From the NCBI GenBank assembly GCA_028817225.1, contig JAPPQC010000010.1:1-46761 (forward strand): a stretch of DNA of 46,761 bases. Reading direction: 5' to 3'. The DNA comes from Gammaproteobacteria bacterium. GTDB lineage: Bacteria; Pseudomonadota; Gammaproteobacteria; Poriferisulfidales; Oxydemutatoraceae. The position numbers and the translations under genes were made by a program. Of this stretch, positions 1 to 10,221 are shown one piece after another; within the stretch, counting starts at the first letter, position 1, and each line of letters begins with the position of its first letter. The notes beneath the pieces were generated by a model. That model ran no database searches. It saw only the letters and a program-made list of their open reading frames with translations, and was not told the DNA's origin.

Positions 1-1883
<1,883 letters not shown>

Positions 1884-2062
1884 TTACCAACGGGAAAAAT
1901 CAATCAATCCGATAGCGCGGACAATGCTGATGGCTTGACCGGAATGCAGCGGGGCCGGTGAAAGCCTTGTGGCGCAGGGGTTCCAGGCCCGGGCGATGCC
2001 GAAAACGCTGAAACAGCCGGGGTGCGGCCCCGGCCCTGTCCCGGCGCGGCCAGGCAGGCAAG

Positions 2063-2824
2063 TCATCCGGCTGCCGGTTGGCCGCTTGCCGCCAGCAACG
2101 CTCGTGTGTGGGTGTTGTGCGCGCTGCCGTCGGCCAGTGCGCGGCGGTTCATCTGTTCCACCACGCGGCCCTTGTGCATGACCGCGAGGCGGTCGCACAG
2201 GTAATCAATCACCGCCAGGTCGTGGCTCACCGTCAGGCAGGTCAGGCCGCGTTCGGCGCGCAGGCGCGTCAGCAGGTTCAGCACTTCGGCTTGCACCGAT
2301 GCGTCCAGCGCCGAGGTCGGTTCGTCCAGCAGCAGAATGTCCGGCTCCAGCATCAGCGCCCGCGCAATGGCCACGCGCTGGCGCTGCCCGCCGGACAGTT
2401 GATGCGGATAGCGAAAACGCAAACGCGCATCCAGCGCCACATCCTCCAGCGCGCGCAGCACGCGCCGCTCGCGCCCGCCGATGCGGTGGATCGCAAGCGG
2501 TTCCGACAGCGCCGCGTCCACCGTTCGCCGCGGGTGCAGCGACGCGGCCAGGTCCTGAAACACCATCTGCACGCGCCGCGCAAAGGCGCGGTCATGGCGC
2601 CCGCGCCAGTCTTCGCCGCCAATGCGGACAACGCCGCCGGCAACCGGCGCCAGATTGCAAATCGCGCGCAGCACGGTGGACTTGCCGCAGCCGGATTCCC
2701 CCACCAGCCCGAAGGATTCGCGCGCGCCGACGCGGAAGGAAACGCCGCGCACGGCGTGCACAACGCGCCCGCCGCGGCGCATGGAGACACGCAGATTTTC
2801 CACTTCTATGATGGGCGTGCTCAT
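2063..2824 (-). CDS. Peptide-type ABC importer ATPase, second subunit (DppF/OppF/NikE-like)
   Basis: ATP-hydrolysing subunit of a peptide/nickel-family ABC importer, on the cytoplasmic face of the membrane. Walker A GESGCGKST is at residues 42-50, the Q-loop Gln at about 90, the signature LSGGQRQR at 143-150, Walker B ILLLDE at 163-168, the D-loop SALD at 171-174 and the H-loop His at about 200. At 253 residues it is shorter than DppF or OppF (about 330). It lacks most of the C-terminal oligopeptide-specific extension and so is nearer NikE in size. It is the last gene of the transporter set and lies 109 bp after the other ATPase, a gap that holds an inverted repeat. The substrate cannot be told from the ATPase. 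Confidence 0.93.
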   Translation of the reverse strand: MSTPIIEVENLRVSMRRGGRVVHAVRGVSFRVGARESFGLVGESGCGKSTVLRAICNLAPVAGGVVRIGGEDWRGRHDRAFARRVQMVFQDLAASLHPRRTVDAALSEPLAIHRIGGRERRVLRALEDVALDARLRFRYPHQLSGGQRQRVAIARALMLEPDILLLDEPTSALDASVQAEVLNLLTRLRAERGLTCLTVSHDLAVIDYLCDRLAVMHKGRVVEQMNRRALADGSAHNTHTRALLAASGQPAAG

Positions 2825-2838
2825 GGTATTATCTCAGC

Positions 2839-2922
2839 GAGAGTGGGCGGTATTCAACAATGCCAATGAGTAAATCTCACGAAGCAGAGTTGGTTTCATG
2901 TAATGCCGAACCGCCCGCTCTC
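2839..2922. repeat. Long inverted repeat between the two ABC ATPase genes
   Basis: Two 13-base arms (2839-2851 and 2910-2922) are complementary with one mismatch and are separated by 58 bases. They lie in the only sizeable gap inside the transporter genes. No T-run follows on the transcribed strand, so this is not a classical terminator. It may be an RNA-processing or attenuation structure, or a short mobile-repeat remnant. Confidence 0.5.
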
Positions 2923-2933
2923 ACTTCACCTTC

Positions 2934-3776
2934 TCATCGCGCCCAGTCCGCGTCACGCGCCAGCGTTGGCAGCGGTTTGCGGTCGCCGCCAATCACCGGC
3001 AAACAATTCAGCAAGCCCCGCGTGTAGGGGTGGCGCGCGTCGTCAAGGCGCGCCGCGTGCAGTTCTTCCAGCACGCGCCCGCGGTGCATCACCAGCACGC
3101 GGTCGCAAAAGCGCGACACCAGCCGCAGGTCGTGCGAGATAAACACCAGCCCCATGCCGCGCTCGCGCACCAGGCCGTCGAGAATGCCGAGCACTTCCTT
3201 TTGCACGGTCACATCCAGCGCCGAGGTCGGCTCGTCGGCAATCAGCAGGTCGGGGTTGCCGGCCAGCATCATCGCAATCATCACGCGCTGCCCCATGCCG
3301 CCGGACAGTTCGTGCGGCCAGGCGTGAAACACGCGCCCGGCGTCGCGTATCTGCACCGCCTCCAGCATCGCCAGCGCGCGTTCGCGCGCGGCGCGCGCGC
3401 TTAAACGCTCGCCCGAACGCCCGCGCAAACGCAGGCCCTCGGTCAGTTGTTTGCCGACGCGCATCACCGGGTTCAGCGAGTATTTGGCGTCCTGCATCAC
3501 CATCGCAATGCGCCGCCCGCGCAGCGCGCGCATTTGCCGCTCATTGGCGGCGAGCAGGTCGTGGCCGTCAAACAGTATGCGTTTGGCCGCCACCCGTCCG
3601 GGTGGGCGCACCAGTTTCAGAATGGCAAGGCCGGTCATCGTCTTGCCGCTGCCGGACTCGCCGACAATGCCAAGCCGCTCGCGCCCCAACGCAAATGAAA
3701 CACCGCGCACCGCATCCACCGGCCCGGTCGCGGCGTCAAAGGTAACGCGCAGGTCGCGCACTTCCAGCAGGCTCAT
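2934..3776 (-). CDS. Peptide-type ABC importer ATPase, first subunit (DppD/OppD/NikD-like)
   Basis: First ATPase of the importer, 280 residues. Walker A GESGSGKT is at 39-46, the signature is LSGGMGQR, Walker B is [12 protein letters not shown], and the H-loop is ISHD. The HPYTRGLL segment near the C-terminus is the beginning of the oligopeptide-family extension, which then stops early, so the protein is about 50 residues shorter than DppD. The frame stays open upstream to 3986 inside the permease gene. The chosen start is ATG 3776 ([13 protein letters not shown]), the normal N-terminus of the family. It overlaps the stop of a 24-codon ORF (3773-3847), which suggests translational coupling rather than an independent ribosome-binding site. 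Confidence 0.92.
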   Translation of the reverse strand: MSLLEVRDLRVTFDAATGPVDAVRGVSFALGRERLGIVGESGSGKTMTGLAILKLVRPPGRVAAKRILFDGHDLLAANERQMRALRGRRIAMVMQDAKYSLNPVMRVGKQLTEGLRLRGRSGERLSARAARERALAMLEAVQIRDAGRVFHAWPHELSGGMGQRVMIAMMLAGNPDLLIADEPTSALDVTVQKEVLGILDGLVRERGMGLVFISHDLRLVSRFCDRVLVMHRGRVLEELHAARLDDARHPYTRGLLNCLPVIGGDRKPLPTLARDADWAR

Positions 3777-3847
3777 TGCGGCGTCTTGCGCTGGCCGGGC
3801 GGCGCGCTGCGCGGGCCTGGCGGTTTGCTGACTTCCAGCAACTTCAT
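3773..3847 (-). CDS. 24-residue ORF linking permease and ATPase genes
   Basis: The ATG at 3847 overlaps the stop of the dppC-like gene (ATGA), and its TGA at 3773-3775 overlaps the ATG of the dppD-like gene, again as ATGA. The peptide starts MKLLEVSKPPG, which echoes the [10 protein letters not shown] start of the ATPase. It could be the relic of a duplicated ATPase start, a coupling ORF, or chance in a GC-rich genome. No function is claimed. Confidence 0.35.
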   Translation of the reverse strand: MKLLEVSKPPGPRSAPPGQRKTPQ

Positions 3848-4764
3848 TGCGCCGCCCTGCGCGGATCAAGCAAATCGCGCTGGCCGTCGCCCAGCAGGTT
3901 GAAGCCGAGCGACACCAGAAAGATGGCAAGCCCCGGTATCGTCGCCACCCACCAGTACTCAAACAGAAACTTGCGCCCGGACGCAATCATCAGCCCCCAT
4001 TCCGGCGTCGGCGGCTGCGCGCCGAGGCCGAGAAAGCCGAGGCCGGCGGCGGTCAGTATCACGCCGGCCATGTCGAGCGTCATCCGGATAACGGTTGTCG
4101 GCACGCACATCGGCGCAATGTGCGACAACAGAATGCGCGCCGCACCCGCGCCCTGCAAACGCGCCACCGCGATGTAGTCCGAATGGCGCACCGTCAGCGT
4201 GTCGGCGCGCGCGGCGCGTGCGTACGGCGGCCACGCCGTCAGCGCAATCGCCAGCACCGCGTTTTCAACGCCCGGCCCCAGCGCGGCGACAAACGCCAGC
4301 GCCAGTATCAGCCGCGGAAACGCGAGAAAGATGTCGGTGACACGCATCAGCACGGTGTCGGCCACGCCGCCGAAATAACCGGCGACGGCGCCGACGGCCA
4401 GGCCGAACAGCGGCGCGGTAAGCGCCACCAGCGCGACAATGTAAAAGGTGATGCGCGCGCCGTGCACCAGGCGGCTCCAGATGTCGCGCCCGAACTCGTC
4501 GGTGCCAAGCCAGTGCCCCGCCGTTCCCGGCGGCAGCAGCCGGTTGTGCAGCGCCTGCGCCAGCGGGTCGTGCGTCGCCAGCCATGGCGCGGCGGCGGCC
4601 ATCAGCACCAGCGCGGCGACAATCAGCAGCCCGAACACGCTCAGCGGATTGCGCGACAACGCCAGCCACCCGCGCCACCATTCCCCAAGCCGCGCCTGCC
4701 GGCGCGATGCCGGGTTGGGGTCGAGCAGGTAGTCGCGCAGCGAGGGTTTCATCGGCGCGTTCAT
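3844..4764 (-). CDS. Peptide-type ABC importer permease (DppC/OppC-like)
   Basis: Inner-membrane permease, 306 residues. After a cytoplasmic N-terminus there is a first membrane segment (about 45-63, FGLLIVAALVLMAAAAPWL). The periplasmic stretch ends in HWLGTDEFGRDIWSRL, a hallmark of OppC-type subunits. Five more hydrophobic segments follow, together with an EAA-type loop (DYIAVARLQGAGAARI) that contacts the ATPases. The start is ATG 4764 (MNAPMKPS), which overlaps the stop of the dppB-like gene by ATGA. The frame continues upstream to 5193, but that part is a shadow of the neighbouring permease. Confidence 0.94.
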   Translation of the reverse strand: MNAPMKPSLRDYLLDPNPASRRQARLGEWWRGWLALSRNPLSVFGLLIVAALVLMAAAAPWLATHDPLAQALHNRLLPPGTAGHWLGTDEFGRDIWSRLVHGARITFYIVALVALTAPLFGLAVGAVAGYFGGVADTVLMRVTDIFLAFPRLILALAFVAALGPGVENAVLAIALTAWPPYARAARADTLTVRHSDYIAVARLQGAGAARILLSHIAPMCVPTTVIRMTLDMAGVILTAAGLGFLGLGAQPPTPEWGLMIASGRKFLFEYWWVATIPGLAIFLVSLGFNLLGDGQRDLLDPRRAAQ

Positions 4765-5789
4765 CGGCGCACCCTCGGGTCGGCGAGGCGGTAGAGTTTG
4801 TCCGACAGCAGGTTCAGGAAAATGAAAACGGCGCCGACGACTATCGTGCCGCCCATCACCGCGGCCAGGTCGGCGGAGAACAGCGCGTTGGTGATGTACA
4901 GCCCAAGCCCCGGCCACGCGAACACCGTTTCGGTCAGCACCGAACCTTCCAGCAGGTTGGCGTAAGTCAGCGCGATGACGGTAATCAGCGGCACCGCGGC
5001 GTTTCGCAGCGCGTGCACCCACACCACGCGCACTTCCGGCACGCCCTTGACGCGCGCGGTGGTGATGTATTCCTGCGACAACTGCTCCAGCATGAACGAG
5101 CGCGTCATGCGGCTGATGAACGCCAGCGAATAGTAGCCCAGCACCGACGCCGGCAGCGCGATGTGCGCCAGCGCGTTGGCAAAGATGTCCCACGCGCCGG
5201 CGAGCGCGGTGTCTATCAGTATCGCGCCGGTGGTCTGCGGCACTTCCAGTTCCAACTGCAACTGGTAGGCGGCGTCGAGCCGCCCCGGGCCGCCGACCCA
5301 GCCGAGGTGGCCGTAGAACACCAGCAGCCCCATCAGGCCGAGCCAGAACACCGGCATGGAATAGCCGACAAGTCCGGCGAAGCGCACGATGTGGTCGGCC
5401 AGGCCGCCCTGCCGCGACGCCGCCAGCACGCCCGCGGGAATGCCGAACAGCACGCCGATAAGCGTTGCGATGGTGGCCAGTTCCAGCGTGGCCGGGAACA
5501 CGCGCGCGATGTCGGTCAGCACCGGGTTGGCGGTGAGCAGCGATGTGCCGAAGTCGCCGCTGAATGCGTCGCGCAGGTAAATCGCAAACTGCACCCAGAC
5601 CGGTTCGTCCAGGCCCAGCGCGCGCCGCGCGGCTTCAATTTGTTCGGCGCTTGCGCGCTCGCCGAGGATGGCCAGCACCGGGTCCACCGGAATCACGCGG
5701 CCAATGATGAAGGTAACGGCCAGCAGGCCGATGAAGGTCGCGGCCAGCGTTGCCGCCAGCGCAATCAGGCGGCGCAATGCGCGTTTCAC
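4761..5789 (-). CDS. Peptide-type ABC importer permease (DppB/OppB-like)
   Basis: Inner-membrane permease, 342 residues, pairing with the DppC-like subunit. It shows the family N-terminal membrane segment (about 8-30), the RALGLDEPVWVQFAIYLRDAFSGDFGTSL region typical of OppB/DppB, about five further hydrophobic segments and an EAA loop around YITTARVKGVPEVRV. The central segment between about 165 and 205 is somewhat longer than in DppB. Both ends overlap neighbours by four bases (ATGA), so it is translated with the binding protein upstream and the second permease downstream. Confidence 0.94.
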   Translation of the reverse strand: MKRALRRLIALAATLAATFIGLLAVTFIIGRVIPVDPVLAILGERASAEQIEAARRALGLDEPVWVQFAIYLRDAFSGDFGTSLLTANPVLTDIARVFPATLELATIATLIGVLFGIPAGVLAASRQGGLADHIVRFAGLVGYSMPVFWLGLMGLLVFYGHLGWVGGPGRLDAAYQLQLELEVPQTTGAILIDTALAGAWDIFANALAHIALPASVLGYYSLAFISRMTRSFMLEQLSQEYITTARVKGVPEVRVVWVHALRNAAVPLITVIALTYANLLEGSVLTETVFAWPGLGLYITNALFSADLAAVMGGTIVVGAVFIFLNLLSDKLYRLADPRVRR

Positions 5790-7375
5790 TTCGTCGTTTT
5801 CCAGTAGAACGCGGAATGAATGGCGCCGCCCGCCGAGAAGCCCTTGACGCCTACGCGCATTGCCGTCGGCTCAATCCGCTGAAACATCGGCACAAACGGC
5901 GCCACGCGCTGATGTATGCGCTGGCTTTCCTCATACAGCAGGCGGCGTTTTTCAATGTCTTGCTCAAACATCGCGGCGTCGGTTCTTGTGGAGACTTCCG
6001 TCGCGGGCCAGGCGTTGCGCCATGCCAGTATGCCGCTCAGCCGGGCGTCGTCGCGGTTGTCGGGGTTGCGCGCGAAAGTGTCGGCGTTGGTGTGCGGGTC
6101 GGCGTAGTCCGGCCCCCACGCGCCGAGATAAACCTGGTGTTTGCGCGCGCGGTATTCGCCGAGTATCTCCTTGCCGGTGGCGACGCGCAGGTGCGCGGTG
6201 ATGCCGGCCTGCGCCAGCGTGTTCTGCAATGACTGGGCAATCTCCAGCCGCTCCTGCTCGTTGCGCACCGACAGCCGCACGCTGAACTCACCGACGCCGG
6301 CTTCTTTCAGCAGCGCGCGCGCCTTTGCGATGTTCAGCCGGTAGGGGCGTTCCTTCCAGTCGAGCGCGCCGATGAAACCGCCGGGCACGAAACCCTGGCG
6401 CACCTCGTAACTGTCGCGCAGGAAGGTGCTGACCATGCCGTCGTAATCCACCAGATACTTGAACGCCTGAATCACTTTCGGGTGGTTCAGCGGCGCGACT
6501 TTCTGGTTCAGCGACAGATAGATGATCAGGCCGCGCCCCTCGGAGACAACGCGCACTTGCGGGTGCGCGGCGACGCCGACGATGTCCAGCGTGCTTAACT
6601 TGCGGGCGATGTCCACATCGCCCCTTTCCAGCAGCAGGCGCTGCGCCGCCGGTTCGGCGATGTGGCGCACAAACACGCGCGCCAGCGGCGGCGCGCCGCG
6701 CCAGTGGTTGGGCGCGGCTTCCAGCAGGTAACTGTCGGCGGGTTTGTAAAGGCGCAGGTGGTAGGCGCCGGAGCCTGCGGTGTGCGTCTTGAGCCAGCCG
6801 TGGCCGAGGTCGCCGTCGCGCTCGTGCGCCAGCGCCTGCTTGCGGTCCACAACGGACGCGACCGCCGCCGTCAGGCAGTTGTAGAACAGCGACGGCGCGT
6901 AGGGTTTGTCGGTGATGAGGGTCAGTCGGTGTTCGCCGTCGGCGCGGATTTTGTCGGCGGCGTTGGCGGCGGTGAAGCCGAATTGTTTCAGGATGAAGGC
7001 CGGCGTCTTGTCGAGAAGGATTGCGCGGCGCAGCGACCACGCGGCATCGTGCGCGGTAACCGGGTTGCCGGAATGAAAGCGCGCGCCGTTGCGGATGCGG
7101 AAAGTGTAGGTAACGCCGTCGCCCGCCAGCGCCCACGATTCGGCCAGCCCCGGTTTCAGCGGGCCGAGGTCGTCGGGGTCGAGTTCTATCAGCGTGTCAT
7201 AGACATTGTTGAGCAGGTCGTTGCCGGAAAACTCAAAACTCTCGGCGGGGTCGAGCGACACGATGTCATCCAGCTTGTCGGCAATAACCAGCGTGTCCGG
7301 CGGCGTGCCGGCGTGCGCTGCGGCGGCGCAGAACAATGCGACGGCAAGCGCCGCAAGCCGGGCACGGAATGTCAT
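5786..7375 (-). CDS. ABC importer solute-binding protein, family 5 (DppA/OppA/NikA-like)
   Basis: Periplasmic receptor of the importer, 529 residues. The signal peptide is residues 1-22, with cleavage expected after AAAAHA. No lipobox Cys is present, so it should be soluble. The family-5 features are the LDPAESFEFSGNDLLNNVYDTLIE segment near the N-terminus and the TYTFRIRNGARFHSGNPVTAHDAAWSL segment. The gene starts 8 bp after the nadC stop and overlaps the dppB-like gene by ATGA. Ligand class is open: di- or oligopeptides, murein peptides or nickel are all possible for the family. The location directly after amgK-murU-nadC makes a cell-wall peptide an attractive guess, but only a guess. Confidence 0.93.
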   Translation of the reverse strand: MTFRARLAALAVALFCAAAAHAGTPPDTLVIADKLDDIVSLDPAESFEFSGNDLLNNVYDTLIELDPDDLGPLKPGLAESWALAGDGVTYTFRIRNGARFHSGNPVTAHDAAWSLRRAILLDKTPAFILKQFGFTAANAADKIRADGEHRLTLITDKPYAPSLFYNCLTAAVASVVDRKQALAHERDGDLGHGWLKTHTAGSGAYHLRLYKPADSYLLEAAPNHWRGAPPLARVFVRHIAEPAAQRLLLERGDVDIARKLSTLDIVGVAAHPQVRVVSEGRGLIIYLSLNQKVAPLNHPKVIQAFKYLVDYDGMVSTFLRDSYEVRQGFVPGGFIGALDWKERPYRLNIAKARALLKEAGVGEFSVRLSVRNEQERLEIAQSLQNTLAQAGITAHLRVATGKEILGEYRARKHQVYLGAWGPDYADPHTNADTFARNPDNRDDARLSGILAWRNAWPATEVSTRTDAAMFEQDIEKRRLLYEESQRIHQRVAPFVPMFQRIEPTAMRVGVKGFSAGGAIHSAFYWKTTK

Positions 7376-7383
7376 CGGCGCGA

Positions 7384-8244
7384 TTACTCCGGCGGCAGTT
7401 GCAGTGAGAAGTCCACTGCGTGCAGGTGTTTGGTCAGTGCGCCGATTGAGATGTAGTCGGCGCCGGCGGCGGCGATGGCGGGGAGGCCGTCAAGGGTGAT
7501 GTTGCCGGAGACTTCGGTTTCGGCGCGGCCATTGATGAGTTTGACCATGTCGCGGATGTTGGCGGGTGCGAAGTTGTCGAGCAGGATGATGTCGGCGCCC
7601 GCTTTCAGCGCTTCGCGCACTTCGTCCGCTGTTTCGGCTTCAACTTCAATGCGGCTGCTTGCATCTTGCGCGCGCGCGCGCTGCACGGCGTTGGCGATGG
7701 AGCCGCAGGCGCGGATGTGGTTGTCCTTGATCAGGATGCCGCCCGCGAGGTCAAGGCGGTGGTTGCGCCCGCCGCCGCAGACGACGGCGTATTTCTGCGC
7801 GAGGCGCAGGCCCGGCAGTGTCTTGCGCGTGTCGAGCACGATGGATTTCGCGCCGGCGATGCGCGCGACATGCCGGGCGGTGGCGGTGGCGGTGCCGGAC
7901 AGCGTTTGCAGCAGGTTCAGCGCGCTGCGTTCGCCGCTGACAATGGCGGCGAGCGGGCCGCGCACGGCGCACACTGTATCGCCGGGGGCGATGCGTTCGC
8001 CGTCCTGCTTGCGCCACGCGACGCGGATGGCCGCGTTCACCTGGCGAAAGACTTCGTCCACCCAGAAACGGCCCGCGAGCACGGCGTTGTCGCGGCTGAT
8101 GATGAGCGCCTCGCCGGTCGCGGCGGCGTCGAGCAGCGCGGCGCTGGGGTCGCCGCCGCCCAGGTCTTCGGCAATGGCCGCGCGCGCGTTGTCGGCAACG
8201 GCGCGGCGCAGCGGTTCGGGGCAGTGATTGGGGCGCAGTTTCAT
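7384..8244 (-). CDS. nadC: Quinolinate phosphoribosyltransferase (NadC)
   Basis: Converts quinolinate and PRPP to nicotinate mononucleotide in de novo NAD synthesis. It has 286 residues, the normal size. Family motifs are GERSALNLLQTLSGTAT, DTRKTLPGLR, CGGGRNHRLDL, ILIKDNH, EVEAET, LLDNF, EVSGNI and ISIGALTK. The usual DTRKTTPGLR motif reads KTLPGLR here, a Thr-to-Leu change beside the substrate-binding residues. The start ATG overlaps the murU stop by ATGA. The 8-bp gap to the binding-protein gene suggests they are cotranscribed. nadB and nadA are not in the window. Confidence 0.96.
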   Translation of the reverse strand: MKLRPNHCPEPLRRAVADNARAAIAEDLGGGDPSAALLDAAATGEALIISRDNAVLAGRFWVDEVFRQVNAAIRVAWRKQDGERIAPGDTVCAVRGPLAAIVSGERSALNLLQTLSGTATATARHVARIAGAKSIVLDTRKTLPGLRLAQKYAVVCGGGRNHRLDLAGGILIKDNHIRACGSIANAVQRARAQDASSRIEVEAETADEVREALKAGADIILLDNFAPANIRDMVKLINGRAETEVSGNITLDGLPAIAAAGADYISIGALTKHLHAVDFSLQLPPE

Positions 8245-8915
8245 TGGTGTCGGCGAATTTCTTCAAGGCGTTGCGGGGTGCCGATGTCGGCCCACAGGCC
8301 GCGGTAATGTTCGCCGCTGATGCGGTTTTGTGCGATGCCCTGTTCCAGCAGCGGCGCGAGCGGCGCGGGGTTGGCGTTGTGTCCGTCCGGCAGTTCGCTG
8401 AACAGCGTGCGCCGGTAATAGCCGATGCCGCTGAATGTCAGCGGCGTGCCGTGTTCGCGGCACAGGCGCTGGCCGTTCAGCAGGAAGTCGCCGTGCGGGC
8501 GGTGCGGCGGGTTGTTCACCAGCACCAGGTGCGCGTGGTCGTCGCCGAGTTCGGGGCGCCGCACCGCGTAGTCGGTGAACACATCGGCGTTGATGACGAG
8601 GAACACATCGTCGTCGCCGTCGGCGAGGTGCGGCAGCGCGCGGACGATGCCGCCGCCGGTTTCCAGCACGCCGCCGGTTTCGTCCGAGTAGCGGATGTGC
8701 AGGCCGTAGCGCGCGCCGTCGCCGAGGCGCGAGCGTATCGCTTCGGCCAGGTGCGCGATGTTGATGACAACCTCGGCGACGCCCGCCGCGCGCAGGCGCG
8801 CAAGGTGGTGTTCAATCAGCGCCTTGCCGCCGACTTCCAGCAGCGCCTTCGGCGTGCGGTCGGTCAGCGGCCTCATGCGCTTGCCGCGCCCGGCGGCCAG
8901 TATCATCGCTTTCAT
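8241..8915 (-). CDS. murU: N-acetylmuramate-1-phosphate uridylyltransferase (MurU)
   Basis: Nucleotidyltransferase of 224 residues that makes UDP-MurNAc from MurNAc-1-phosphate in the MurU branch of peptidoglycan recycling. The N-terminal signature is LAAGRGKRMRPLTDRTPKA. The nucleotide-sugar core includes ETGGGI and NADVFTDY, and the C-terminus has SGEHYRGLWADIGTPQRL, all close to characterised MurU. Its place directly after a sugar-kinase gene of AmgK type supports MurU over a generic mannose-1-phosphate guanylyltransferase. It overlaps nadC by four bases and lies 58 bp after amgK. Confidence 0.9.
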   Translation of the reverse strand: MKAMILAAGRGKRMRPLTDRTPKALLEVGGKALIEHHLARLRAAGVAEVVINIAHLAEAIRSRLGDGARYGLHIRYSDETGGVLETGGGIVRALPHLADGDDDVFLVINADVFTDYAVRRPELGDDHAHLVLVNNPPHRPHGDFLLNGQRLCREHGTPLTFSGIGYYRRTLFSELPDGHNANPAPLAPLLEQGIAQNRISGEHYRGLWADIGTPQRLEEIRRHQ

Positions 8916-8973
8916 GGTGTGCGCGGTGTTCGGTTTGATGGCTGCGGTGCGGCGTGGCCGCCCATCATCGTCT

Positions 8974-10101
8974 TCATCGTGTGCGCGGCGGCGGCAGTTG
9001 CGACATCAGGCGGCGCAGGCCGTTGAGTTCCGGGTAGCGTTCAAGGCTTTCGGTGATGTAGGCGAGGATGCGCGGGATGTCGTTCAGGTAGCCGCTTTTG
9101 CCGTCGCGGTGGTGCAGGCGGGCGAAGATGCCGATGGCTTTCAGGTGGCGCTGTATGCCCATCCAGTCGAACCATCTTGTGAAGGTGTCGGCGTCGGCGT
9201 TCGCCGGGCGGCGTTCAAGGTAATAGCGCATCCAGTCGCGCCGCCGCGCTTCGGGCCAGACGATGTAACAATCTTTCAGCAGCGACACGAGGTCGTAGGT
9301 TACCGGGCCGACAACGGCGTCCTGGTAGTCGAGGACGCCGAGGGTGATGTTTGCGTCTGCGCCCGCGTTTGCGCCTGCGTTTGCGTTTGTGCTTGCGCCG
9401 GCGTTTGTGTTTGCGCCGGTGTTTGCGCCGGCGCCGGCGCCCGCATCCAGCACCATCAAATTGCGCGAATGGTAATCGCGGTGCACAAAGACTTGCGGCT
9501 GCGCGCGCGCCGCCTGCGCCAGTTGTTCAAACTCGCGTCCGAAGGCGGCGTGTTGGCTTTCGGTCAGGCCGCATTGCAGGTGGGTGTCGCAGTACCAGTC
9601 GGTGAACAGGCACATCTCCTGCACCAGCAGCGAGTGGGTGTAATCGGGCAGGCCGCGGCTGTCGGCCTGCTGCACCTTGACCAGTTCGTTGATCGCGCGG
9701 CGGTAGAAGACATCGGCGTTGACGGTGGCGTTGGCGGGCGCGCTGCCGGGGCCATTGTCGGTGGCGTTGCCGAGAGCATTGCCGGTGGCATTGTCGCGTG
9801 ACAGCGCTTTCAGGCCGGTGGTGTCGCCGAAGTCGTCCAGCAGCAGCCATCCGTTTGCATGGTCGGCGGCGTGGATGTGCGGCGCACGCACGCCGGCGTC
9901 TTCAAGTTTTTGCGTTACCCGCGTGAAGTCGCGGATGTCTTCCTTGTCCGGCGGCACATCGGCGGCCATCAGGCTGCGGTCTTGCAGCGCGACCCGGAAG
10001 TAGCGCCGGAAACTCGCATCGCCCGTCAGCGCGGCCATTGTGAAGCCGCTGCCGAGTGTTTGTTGCAGCCAGCCGCGCAGCAGTGCGTGTCGCTCGTCCA
10101 T
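8974..10101 (-). CDS. amgK: N-acetylmuramate/N-acetylglucosamine anomeric kinase (AmgK-like phosphotransferase)
   Basis: Aminoglycoside-phosphotransferase-fold kinase expected to phosphorylate the anomeric position of MurNAc or GlcNAc, feeding MurU. The catalytic loop is VHRDYHSRNLMV and the metal-binding motif is VLDYQDAVVGPVTYDLVSLLKDCY. It has 375 residues, longer than usual AmgK (about 340), because of two low-complexity insertions. One is a GAN/TNA-rich stretch between the catalytic loop and the metal motif (DNA about 9350-9447). The other is a GNAT/DN-rich stretch further upstream (9722-9797). The start is ATG 10101 (MDERHALL). The frame runs open to 10230, but that part has no family similarity and faces the divergent acyl-CoA synthetase promoter region. 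Confidence 0.88.
   Translation of the reverse strand: MDERHALLRGWLQQTLGSGFTMAALTGDASFRRYFRVALQDRSLMAADVPPDKEDIRDFTRVTQKLEDAGVRAPHIHAADHANGWLLLDDFGDTTGLKALSRDNATGNALGNATDNGPGSAPANATVNADVFYRRAINELVKVQQADSRGLPDYTHSLLVQEMCLFTDWYCDTHLQCGLTESQHAAFGREFEQLAQAARAQPQVFVHRDYHSRNLMVLDAGAGAGANTGANTNAGASTNANAGANAGADANITLGVLDYQDAVVGPVTYDLVSLLKDCYIVWPEARRRDWMRYYLERRPANADADTFTRWFDWMGIQRHLKAIGIFARLHHRDGKSGYLNDIPRILAYITESLERYPELNGLRRLMSQLPPPRTR
9350..9447. repeat. Degenerate 6/12-bp repeat inside amgK
   Basis: About 16 imperfect copies of a hexamer such as GCGTTT/GCGCCG/GCGCCT (+ strand). On the coding strand it is read in frame as an Ala-Gly-Asn-Thr-rich loop of about 30 residues between two active-site motifs. 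All units are multiples of three, so the frame is kept when copies change. Confidence 0.75.
9722..9797. repeat. Second short-repeat insertion inside amgK
   Basis: Imperfect 12-18-bp repeats built on GGTGGC(A/G)TTG(C/T)CG on the + strand. They are read as Asn-Ala-Thr/Gly-Asn units in AmgK, between the DDFGDTTGLKALSR segment and DVFYRRAINELVKVQ. Confidence 0.6.
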
Positions 10102-10170
10102 TGTGCCCAACGGTTGCCCGTCGGCATGTATGATAAATTGATTTGCGGGGTTCTGCACGGGACGGGAGAA

Positions 10171-10221
10171 ATGGACAATATGAACAACGACAAACCGGCG
10201 CAAACGGCGGCGCAAAGGTGA
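10171..10221 (+). CDS. 16-residue leader ORF before the acyl-CoA synthetase gene
   Basis: ATG at 10171 follows a GGGACGGGAGAA stretch that can serve as a Shine-Dalgarno. The peptide is MDNMNNDKPAQTAAQR and its TGA shares a base with the ATG of the next gene (TGATG). It may be a coupling leader, or the true N-terminus of the synthetase if a frameshift occurred. It is too short to judge by composition. Confidence 0.35.
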   Translation: MDNMNNDKPAQTAAQR

